64,000 nt of DNA from Phaeotremella fagi. Its lineage: Eukaryota; Basidiomycota; Tremellomycetes; Tremellales; Phaeotremellaceae. Location of the stretch: NCBI GenBank assembly GCA_001599715.1, contig BCHU01000010.1, forward strand, positions 496,001 through 560,000. Direction: 5' to 3'. The notes beneath the pieces were generated by a model. That model was given only the letters and a program-made list of their open reading frames with translations, searched no databases and was not told where the DNA came from. This document shows positions 1 to 8,820 of the stretch, piece by piece. How positions within the stretch are numbered: position 1 is the stretch's first letter; each line of letters begins with the position of its first letter. The position numbers and the translations under genes are program-made.

Positions 1-334
1 CTTACCGTAACCTCATCCTTACACCTTACACCCTCGCTTCCCTCCCAAGAGCTGCCGGTTCAGGTGCCATCAAACGTGCCCTCGAGAAGGCAGGTGTTGC
101 AGAGAAATGGGAAGCCAGTGGATGGGCTAAGAAACTTGCCGCTAGAGAAGTCAGGAAGGTGAGTCCAAGTTGTTTGATACACTTTATGTGTCAATACTGT
201 ATACATAAACTAACATTTTTTTTTCCTTTTAGAACTCGTCCGATTTCGACAGATTCCAAATCACACTTGCTAAAAGAGGACGTAGAGATCTTATCAGAAA
301 GGCTTACGTTAAAGAGAAGAAGGCTTCTGCTTAA
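1..334 (+). CDS. RPL14: 60S ribosomal protein eL14 (3' part)
   Basis: This is the 3' end of a large-subunit ribosomal protein gene that enters from the left edge, with the first full codon at base 3. The visible protein has the eL14 features: a short basic segment, the motif EKWEASGWAKKLAAREVRK, then after an intron (159-232, GTGAGT to TTTTAG) the motif FDRFQITLAKRGRRDLIRKA and a lysine-rich end. In the family this segment is the C-terminal half, which packs on rRNA of the 60S subunit. The stop is TAA at 332-334. Similarity to yeast Rpl14 is from memory but is strong along the whole visible part. The start and upstream exons lie outside the window. Confidence 0.93.
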
Positions 335-774
335 ATTCTAGGTGTTTTTTAAGCTTAGGTTAGGTTGAGGAGGGGGAGGGGAAAAGAGAGGAGATTAGAT
401 TCGTAGTTTTTTCGTTTATTACGGAGTTTGATTACTCGTCTTTGGTCATGACATTTTCTTTCCTATTCCTGTGGGATTTTGGTGTGGGTGTGAAGGATGT
501 GGATTATGAGTCGTGAGCGATGAGCTTCATATGCACCTTCGTCGAGGTTGGAGTGTCTGAAAAGCAATGTTGATTATCTTGTATAATGGCATCCGATTTC
601 AGAGCCGTGCTGTGTTGCGTTCCCCCCGAATTGCCACAACGCTCTACTCACAGTGACGTCGTTGTTTCTACCGCACAATAACATCTATCTCTCGACAGTA
701 TCTATTTACACAGCTTAATATTCAATCTTCATCTTCTCATCTCTACATCCATCCATTCATACACGCCACCCACA
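335..774. other. Intergenic region, RPL14 3' flank and fimbrin promoter
   Basis: This holds the RPL14 3' untranslated region and the promoter of the downstream fimbrin gene. The last 130 bases are rich in C and T with ATC/CATC runs, which is the usual look of fungal leaders. I see no further gene. Confidence 0.6.
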
Positions 775-3152
775 ATGCAAGCTATAAAGCTAAGTAAGAA
801 ATATCCAGAATTCAAACAAGATGAGATATTCGATTTGATAAATAAGTTCAAGTAGGTCCAATTTCTAGGTGCTCAGGTCTAAGCACTAACTGCTTATAGA
901 CAAATCGACGTTGACGATAAAGGTTCAGTCGATAAAGCTACCATCATCTCTTCGCTTCAACAAACTGGTGATGCAGATTATGATTCTGTACGTTGTTATT
1001 TGGTAACTTGGAATTGGATTGTTGGTTGACACTTCTACAGGCTAGAGAGACTTTGAAGAATGTCAATATTGATTCCAGTGGACGAGTCGAGTTGGAGGAT
1101 TGGGTTCAAGTATGTATCTCTCATATCTAGGAATATGACTAGGAGGAACTAACGTTGATCTATTAGCTTCATTCATTATTGCGTAAAGCAAAGACTACAC
1201 CTCTGTAAGCTACCCATCGGTTTAGGTCAACGAGATAACTAACAAAATTTGATATAGACTCGAAACTAACAAAGGTCGTGTTACCGTCAAGGGGACTGCT
1301 GGGACCAACGCTCAACATACTATCAATGAAGATGAACGAGCTTCTTTTACCGATCATATCAACGCTGTTTTAGCTGGCGATAAGGATATTGGTCATTTGT
1401 TACCTATCCCCACGGAGACTATGCAATTGTTCGATGAAGTTAGAGGTAGGTTTGAATTCAATTTGATAACGAAATAGTTACATACTGATCACATCGTAGA
1501 CGGTCTAATTCTCTGTAAACTCATCAACGATTCCGTACCAGACACAATCGACGAAAGAGTCTTGAACAAATCAACCACTTCCAAAGGTAAACCCCCGAAA
1601 GCACTCAACGCATTCCAAATAACCGAGAACAACAACATCGTCATCACCTCAGCCAAAGGTATCGGATGTTCGGTGGTTAACATCGGACCCTCAGATATTG
1701 CAGAGGGCAGAGAACATTTGATCTTGGGTTTGATCTGGCAAATCATCAGACGGGGTTTACTCAGTAAGATCGATATCAAGATTCATCCGGAACTTTATCG
1801 TTTGTTGGATGATGGAGAGACTTTGGAGGAGTTTTTGAGATTGCCGCCAGATCAGATTTTGTTGAGATGGTTCAATTATCATTTGAAAGCTGCTGGTTGG
1901 GGTCGAAGGTGGGTCAGAACTGTTGAAGCATGAGTTTGAGCTGATTCAAATTCCTAGGGTCGAGAACTTCTCCAAAGACGTTTCAGACGGTGAAAACTAC
2001 ACTGTCCTGTTGAACCAACTTAAACCCAACGAATGTTCAAGAGATCCACTCAATACCCGAGATTTACACCAAAGAGCTGAACAAGTCCTCCAGAATTCCG
2101 ATAAAATCGGTTGCAGACGATTCTTAACTCCTAATTCTTTGGTTGCTGGCAATCCTAAACTTAATTTAGCCTTTGTTGCCAATCTGTTCAATACTTGGCC
2201 TGGACTTGAACCTCTACAGGAATCCGAGGCTCCTACTCCGGTGGAAGACTTTGATGCGGAGGGTGAGAGGGAGGCTAGGGTTTTCACTTTGTGGTTGAAC
2301 AGTTTGGATGTTGAACCTGGAGTATACAATTTGTTCGAGGATCTCAAGGTGGGTCAGATAATCATTTTATCGTGATTTGATTTTAATTTATGTGTTTAGG
2401 ACGGCTACATCCTTCTTCAAGGATTCGATAAAGTCATTCCAGGATCGGTTATCTGGAGAAGAGTCTCGAAACCAAAAGAAGGACAAGAACTATCACGCTT
2501 CAAAGCAGTTGAAAACACGAATTACGCCGTTGATCTAGCCACAGCCAACAAGATGCACATGGTAGGAATCCAGGGTGCGGATATCGTCGATGGAACACGA
2601 ACACTGGTCTTAGGTTTGGTCTGGCAATTAATGAGATTATCGATTAATCAAACTTTGGCGTCCATCTCCAAAGACGGGAGAGGTGTTAGTGATTTGGAGA
2701 TTGTTAAATGGGCCAACGAAACTGTTAAGAAGGGAGGAAAGAGCTCTACGATGAGAAGTTTCAAGGATCCTTCTTTGAGTTCGGGTGTTTTCTTCTTGGA
2801 TCTGTTGAACGGTGTTAGACCCGGTATTGTCGATTACGCATTGGTCAGTCCAGGTAAAGACGCCGAGGAAAAGAAATTGAATGGTAAGTCAAAATCGATC
2901 AGATTTGGGTTGGGGTAGGGGTTAATGTATGACTGATTCCGGAATACCCTTTTTTCTAGCTAAACTCGCTATCTCGATCGCGAGGAAGATGGGAGCTTTG
3001 ATCTTCTTGGTCCCAGAAGATATCGTCGATGTTCGTCCTCGTTTGGTGAGTCAACTGGGTTACTTGATAACACGGGGGTCAGAAACTAAAACCCTCCATC
3101 GTAGCTGTTGACTTTTGTTGGTGCCCTCTGGTCAGCTTCTTTACATCAGTAG
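775..3152 (+). CDS. SAC6: Fimbrin (plastin), actin-bundling protein
   Basis: Fimbrin cross-links actin filaments in actin patches and endocytic sites. The gene has ten exons with introns at 852-899, 988-1040, 1110-1166, 1205-1257, 1446-1499, 1909-1957, 2349-2399, 2884-2959 and 3046-3104. The spliced frame closes to about 625 codons, the normal fimbrin length. The N terminus (residues about 1-75) carries EF-hand-like sequence (IDVDDKGSVDKATI and VNIDSSGRVELEDW). Four calponin-homology domains in two actin-binding pairs follow, seen in GHLLPIPTETMQLFDEVRDG, GLIWQIIRRGLLSKI, WFNYHLKAAGW and GLVWQLMRLSINQTL. The C-terminal exon gives the LLTFVGALW end. The ATG at 775 lies in a CCACAATG context after a C/T-rich leader. 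Identification is firm; the last two exon junctions were assigned by frame and motif. Confidence 0.93.
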
Positions 3153-3509
3153 TGTGGAGCGATTCGATGGTTTGGATTGAAGTGTTTATATTGTGTTTCC
3201 CGCCGTTTATTGGTAATACATACCCGATTCCCCAATTTGATTAGCTTTTTGTTGAAATGAAATGAATGAGATTTATTTGAGAAAGTATTTGAAATTGTGT
3301 TTAATAACGTTACCTCCAAATCTATTACATAAATCCTACAGATCTGCCAACGAGTTCGAAAAATCACCATTTCATTATCATCATCACCAACAAGGAAACA
3401 TCACTAAGAGATCATTCAATTATTCGTCCAAAGAAGTATGAAAAATACAGTTCAGAAGCACTAACCTCGTACATCATTCACTTGCACCACTAAGAACACA
3501 CAGGGATGA

Positions 3510-3590
3510 TCATTGGATAGGATGAGGCATTGGGTTAGGATTAGGATTAGGTTTTGGTTTTGGTTTAGGATGAGTTTGACCTGACATCAT
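3510..3590 (-). CDS. Possible 26-residue small ORF with KP/NP repeats
   Basis: A 26-codon ORF starts at ATGATG (3590) and ends in TGA. Its centre is three Lys-Pro followed by three Asn-Pro dipeptides, flanked by histidine-proline pairs. The leader just upstream is a run of CCACAA repeats ending in CAACCATGATG, and a TATAAATA sequence lies about 100 bases upstream (3688-3695). Those two points look like a small transcribed gene rather than random sequence. There is no signal peptide, cysteine or C-terminal CaaX box, so it is not a lipopeptide pheromone. It could instead be a simple-sequence tract in a 3' untranslated region. Function unknown. Confidence 0.25.
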   Translation of the reverse strand: MMSGQTHPKPKPKPNPNPNPMPHPIQ

Positions 3591-3687
3591 GGTTGTGGTT
3601 GTGGTTGTATAATGTAGTGAACTTCAACAATTTGTTTTTAGATTTCAAAGGTTTTGGGTGGTGCTTCTTCTTCTTGGTTTAGTTGTT

Positions 3688-3695
3688 TATTTATA
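3688..3695 (-). promoter_or_regulatory. TATA-like box upstream of the small KP/NP ORF
   Basis: On the minus strand the sequence reads TATAAATA, placed about 100 bases before the ATG at 3590. Position and sequence suit a TATA box, but a chance match in AT-rich sequence cannot be excluded. Confidence 0.3.
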
Positions 3696-3979
3696 CGCCG
3701 AATTTCAATTTCATTTCCTCGAGGTGTGCGTCATTTACTGTAGAATGCTTGATTCTTTAATATAATCATCCTTTGATTAAATGTAATGATTCTGTTTCCG
3801 AGGTGGATGAATCCTTCATCATGAATTTCTCATCTCGAATCACTTTCCCTCGTGTGATCACGGCCTAAAGTACAATCAACTTGCACAGTTTTATTGCCTG
3901 CAAACTTGAAACGTGTTTTCAACACTCTTTGATCGTATGCATATCCTAAACCGCCAGTCCTCGTTCCATCTCCTCCTCC

Positions 3980-5539
3980 TCATAATCCTTTATTGAAATA
4001 AACCGGTCCTTCCTGACTATGGAATTCGTTTTCAAGTTTTTTAGGATCGGTTTTAGCTCTTTGTGGGAAATAAGCGATTGCTGGTGGAAGGAATAAACCG
4101 AGTGATAAACCGACTACAAACAAGGTGGTGTCAGTATTTTGTTTCTGAGTGTTGGTAGATGATAACCTACTTAGAGTTAACGATGTAACGTTAGAAATCA
4201 ATTTCCCTCTTGGTCCAGAGAACGCTCCTCGTTTCTCTAGTAATGTCATGATCATAGGTGGGATGATGAGTATAGGGCTAGAGATTGATTAGATCGACGA
4301 TTAGGAGAGAATATGGAGAGGACGTACACGTTGGTCAAAACTCTACTTGCTGCACTTTGCATGACTGCCATTTGACCAGCTTTAGCACTTTTCCCAATTT
4401 CCTCTTTGATTTCCGTTCCCTCCTTTTCACTTATTTTGAAAACTTGAACACCGTCTTTCATCTCTTTCCATCTGATACATGAGATACTGAAAAAAGGGGG
4501 AGTTCTATATTAGTTTTGATCTAAAAAAATGACAAACACTTGAAACTTACTTGACAACTCCTGCACTGGCTACACTAGCGAATGGAACTAGTTTACCAAG
4601 TATTTCACGGGTCGAAACTGAGAATGGTAATCTGGGAACGATTCTTGTGAGTGAAACAGCAAGGAAGACGGATGTGAAGGTTGCAGCCAGATATGCTATT
4701 CAAAAACGTTCAGTTACTATCTTCACCTATTGTCACAAATAACTGACCAGTTCCAACTTCTTGTGGAGTCATTTGAATTGATTTGTTGGCGTTACTGAAA
4801 TTAACCTTTAGATGTTTATCAGTTTTTCAACCATATGTATAATAAGATGAGGAATGGGTACTTACCGCAACGTTCAATGTTTGATTGGCGAATTGCCAGA
4901 AGACTACACTTCTCAAACTTGGGTTTGGCATGAGCATACCAGCCTGGATGTGTGTTAGTATACGAGAATAATAGAATAGTTTGAAGACGCACGCATATTC
5001 TATTATTTGCATGAGTTGACATCATTTATTTGGTTTTTGCCGACTCACATCAAGTTGGTTGGAACAAAAGCTGACATCCTGAAGGGCAGAGGAACTGGTT
5101 TACCAGTATCAGGATGGATCGATGAGTTGACCACTGGAAGGATGAGTTTAGCGATAATCGCAAGATGGAAGTTATAACTTCTCAATCCACATACATTGCT
5201 TAGCCCGTTCGTATCTCTCCTTATCATCTCTATTAACCCAATAACCCTCTTTCCCAGCTTCTTTGATCAACCCATCAAAACGTTCAACATCCAATTGAGC
5301 GTTTTCCAAAGTTTTCGAAGATGCCAACAAAGTTAGAGGCGAGGTTGTCGAATAGAAATATGCTAGACGACCAGCTAAATTTTGGTCTTTAGCTTCTGGT
5401 ATCGATGGTTCGGACTTACAGTAGGTGTTTAGATCGTATTTCGGTTTAGCTAAATCGAGTCAACGTTTCTTTCTGGTTCTTCCTGCTCGGAGGTTTTGGG
5501 AGATGACTTACAGATATCGTAACGATCTTGAGATGACAT
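3980..5539 (-). CDS. FSF1: Sideroflexin, mitochondrial serine/amino-acid carrier
   Basis: Sideroflexins are multi-pass proteins of the inner mitochondrial membrane; the best known member imports serine for one-carbon metabolism. The last exons carry the family's hallmarks: a hydrophobic stretch before the end, FPQRAKTDPKKLENEFH, and the terminal VYFNKGL, which closely follows the typical sideroflexin C terminus. The N-terminal exons read MSSQDRYDI, then SEPSIPEAKDQNLAGRLAYF and a segment rich in WVNRDDKERYERAKQ. At least six short introns interrupt the gene (for example GTAAGT at about 5508 in coding orientation). The ATG at 5539 was chosen because the following exon splices in frame. It is divergent from the gene at 5753 with a 213-base shared promoter. 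Confidence 0.9.
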
Positions 5540-5752
5540 TTTGAGAGATTCTTGGGGATAGGGGAGAGGATATAGGGGGTTTCTGAAGGGAGGAGGATAA
5601 GATTGAAAGATTATAATTGTATGCAAAGAAAAAGACCAGTTCCAACATTTTAGGGTCGATCTTCGAGCGGATAAACATCGGATAAATACTAATGAATTCC
5701 AGTGTAATGCTGTCACTGTCATGATCGCAACAACACCTTCAACATACTCAAC

Positions 5753-6967
5753 ATGGGAAACATAATATCAAACAACAATCCAACAGTACCGATACCACCC
5801 CATCAGACTAACCTCCAACCAAATGTCAACATCAATGTCCAGCCTCAACAACAACAACCCGAAACCCACCCACATCAAACCATCTCCAGAAACCCAATCC
5901 TTCAATATTTCTATCAACCCACCGAACCGACAATCCGAACGACTACCCTAAACCCAACTCCAAAGGACATAACAAAGGTGACACTTACCCTTCAATCTTT
6001 AAATCTACCTCCTGAGATTATCCCTCGTATCTTGGATTTGGCACAATATTGGCCTGGTGAACAAAGAGTCAATCGAAAGGAGATTGAAGTTTCTGCTGGA
6101 GCTAGATCTCCGCGGCATACTGGTTGGAATTGTGGACTGGAGGTTGAGGTTGAGAGGGATAGGGAGTTTTTTCATCAGATTGATCAGGAGGTTGAGGATG
6201 ATGATGGATTTCAAGATCGAAATGGGAATGTTTGGTATTTGATCTCTAATCCACTTGGGGGTCCGTTGGATCAAGATGATATCACGGATGGGGTAGATAC
6301 AGATGGTACTACACCATCTGCAGGTGGTATCATTGGTACGGACGAAATTGAAAATCAAACACTGGACGGAGAAAGGTCCAAGATAAAACGAAAGGCATGG
6401 TTAAGGAAGGTCATCATAGAAACCCTCTCGAAAGATCAAGGCTGGTCATCAGGTGATCCAAGATGTTACGGTATGTTCAATACCTACTTTTTATGTCTTC
6501 TTGATAATAACGAATATAGGAACATACGAACAAAGTTATTCTTGGTTTGAATTATCTCTTGTAAGACGAGGGAAAGAAGTACCAGATTCACGTTGTAGTA
6601 TACAAAATAATGTTCATTGTATGTTTATCTTTTCTTTCATTTGATTGATCTAACAATTGAATACTAGCTGGACAATATTTCAAAAATCACAGAATTGAAG
6701 TTGATGAAACTCATTTTATCGTTCAGAACGCTGAAAAAGGTGATAGGGTGGTACTTTGGATAAGGGCTCAGTATCCTGTGAGTCCTTTTTGCGATGGGTA
6801 CTGAAAACGACTTGAATTGACTCATTTTGTCTCTCATTTAGGGATGGCAAAATTTAGTCAGGTCAGTTATCGTTTCCTAGCGCCATTGAATATGGCTGTA
6901 CAGCTGACACCCTTACAGACAAGCTTCAATTACCGTTTACACAACATCTTATCCACCTCAATTGTAA
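5753..6967 (+). CDS. Putative N-myristoylated protein with conserved fungal C-terminal domain
   Basis: Function unknown. Exons at 5753-6470, 6520-6618, 6668-6777, 6842-6861 and 6919-6967 sum to 332 codons in frame. The protein begins MGNIIS, a good N-myristoylation signal (Gly2, Ser6), followed by a Gln/Pro/Asn-rich disordered stretch of about 60 residues and an acidic middle part. The C-terminal third is compact: DQGWSSG, GTYEQSYSWFELSLVRRG, IQNNVHSGQYFKNHRIEVDE, GDRVVLWIRAQYPGWQNLV and ITVYT. From memory, a domain with this DQGWS...SWFE...NVHA...RARFPGW pattern recurs in many basidiomycete and ascomycete proteins of unknown function, sometimes with ankyrin repeats. The likely picture is a membrane-tethered adaptor, which is an inference. 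The fourth exon is only 20 nt. Confidence 0.8.
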
Positions 6968-7564
6968 TAATAATCTATACAGCATAGCAAGCAACTTTCG
7001 GGAGTGTATTAAAATGGGAGGGAAACTGGTAATTGATAGAGACGGTTGACGATAGTTTGTTGTAGTATATCTGTAAACTTTTTGTGATATCAGTTTGAGA
7101 TGATGTAGGGGTATGTGATGAATGTAGTGTACTGTATAATTACATGATGAAATAGCCGTTTCGAACACTTCAGAATCCAAAATTGAGCATGCCTGCTATT
7201 GGGACGCATAATTCCAGTCTCAGAGCCGACAAAACCCCTACACTCAATTGGAGAACATAAAGTACCTCGATTCAATCGTGAAAATGGCTCAAACTGCAAG
7301 CTTGGAATCCCTTTGAAAGAAAGTAAGGAAAAGAGGGGAAATTCTACGAAACGCTTGTTTCATTTATGAAATTCCTTTGGTCTTCTCGAGGAAAGTATTA
7401 TCATTGGCGCCATCTTTATGATTGTGCTTCTTTTCATTTCAATCAGTCAAGTAGTCAGAAGAAATTGGTGTGGTGCATGTACAAAATATAACAATCAAAC
7501 GCATATATCAAACGAACGATTTCGGGAGCCTAATAGAATGAACAAGTTTTCGAAAAATAGCCAC
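6968..7564. other. Convergent intergenic region, 3' flanks
   Basis: About 600 bases between two converging stops. It contains a GTACTGTATAA motif near 7129, similar to palindromic motifs in other 3' flanks of this window. No ORF here has coding character. Confidence 0.5.
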
Positions 7565-8093
7565 TTATCGACTCTCCTGCGTCTTAGAAGCTTCAGAAGC
7601 CTCCTTCTCCAACTTCAACCTCTCTACTTTATTTCTCCAACTATTAGGATTCTCATCCGCCTTACGAATCATCTCCAAAACTTCGTCCTCTATCTCCTTA
7701 CCTTCTTTGGTGCATGTACAAGCGAAAGTATCGAGGTAAGTCTGACAAAGAGATGCTAGCACTTCAGAAATCTCTTGACCTTTTTATCGTGACGAAATTA
7801 CTCACTTTTGCAATACCCAATTGGAAAGCAAAACTACTAGCGTAGAGATTAGGATTGCCGATTGGATAACCATTCCGGGATAGTGTGGTAACCACATGAT
7901 GTTTACTTCCCTCTTGACCCATAGTACAGTTACTCGAATGCTTTAATTTGACCTCTGAAGGGGAAATTCTGCAATAATATGCAATGAACTCGTCGGTAAA
8001 ATCTGTAGCTTTCTGGGTATCTGATCAGCTAGTTCAAGCGGTTTCATAATGCTTGGAACTTACCTTTGCATCTTCGTAAGTATAGTTGCTCAT
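7565..8093 (-). CDS. Small hypothetical protein
   Basis: I do not recognise this gene. It reads MSNYTYEDAK, an intron of about 40-50 nt, then a segment with DFTDEFIAYYCRISPSEV and HHVVTTLSRNGYPIGNPNLY, a very short intron (34 nt with the GTGAGT donor, or 37 nt with a weaker GTATTG donor), and a C-terminal helix-rich part (ISEVLASLCQTYLDTFACTC) ending in a charged Lys/Glu-rich tail. No signal peptide or membrane segment is visible. Predicted length is about 145-150 residues. The two cysteine-containing spots do not form a known metal-binding pattern. The start at 8093 is supported by the spliced frame. Confidence 0.65.
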
Positions 8094-8820
8094 ATCGATT
8101 GAATTTGGAAAGAGTTGTTGGAGTGATTTAAAGAATGGGGGAAGGAAAATAAAGTAAAGAGTGGGTGGATAGAAATGGACGACGAAATTAAAAGACATGA
8201 TAAGGAGGGTCTTCTTTGCTCCACAAGAAAGTACATATCAAAGGTACGTGTTAACAAAGGTAATTTTGAAAATCAGACGTTTGATGAGATGTGTTTCGGT
8301 ATACTGTATGATGGTGTGAATGGAGTTTCTTTTGTTCTAAGTCTACTTCATCGACTTAATATGTTTATTCCGGGATTCATTAGATCAGTTAATTGTTTTT
8401 CATCAATCTACTAGGAAGATGGATTCTGAATGTTTCGAAGACTTCAATTAATTACATATTTTTGATAGTTGGAAGAGAGGATTTTGCAGAAATGTGGCAG
8501 AGCCAAACTCGAGCTTTCAACCCAAATCATCCTTCAAATTGAATAAGGACGAGGAACAAGTCCAGCAAGTAGATCAGAAAATGATTGGATTGAACTCAAT
8601 GACATAGCAAGCTGATTCATTTTCGTACTTTAGATCGAGGTCTTCTCCATTCATAACAAACTACTGTACAGTACATATTTCGTTATATTCATCAACTTCA
8701 AATGTCCATTTATAAACATGAAACCCAAATTCAAATGCCCATAATACAGTGTTTTTATCCACATGAAATCCAATTTCCACCCAAAATATATATCATACCC
8801 TATCTTTCAGAACGATCTCC
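8094..8820. other. Intergenic region between the hypothetical gene and lectin A
   Basis: This region holds the promoter of the minus-strand gene that starts at 8093 and the 3' flank of lectin gene A. The motif TACTGTACAGTACATA lies at 8662-8677. The plus-strand ORF at 8175-8414 lacks coding character, so I did not call it. Confidence 0.5.

Larger units (their letters stand above)
3153..3979. other. Intergenic region between convergent fimbrin and sideroflexin genes
   Basis: About 830 bases between two converging stops, longer than other convergent gaps here (80-150 bases). It contains a short minus-strand ORF preceded by a TATA-like box, listed separately, and a direct GGATTA/GGTTTT repeat tract at about 3535-3570 that encodes the Lys-Pro and Asn-Pro repeats of that ORF. 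The rest looks like 3' untranslated sequence. Confidence 0.5.

Noticed and set aside
8175..8414. 79-codon plus-strand ORF in the promoter between 8.1 and 8.8 kb
   Set aside because: No motif, no signal peptide and no splice context; AT-rich chance frame.
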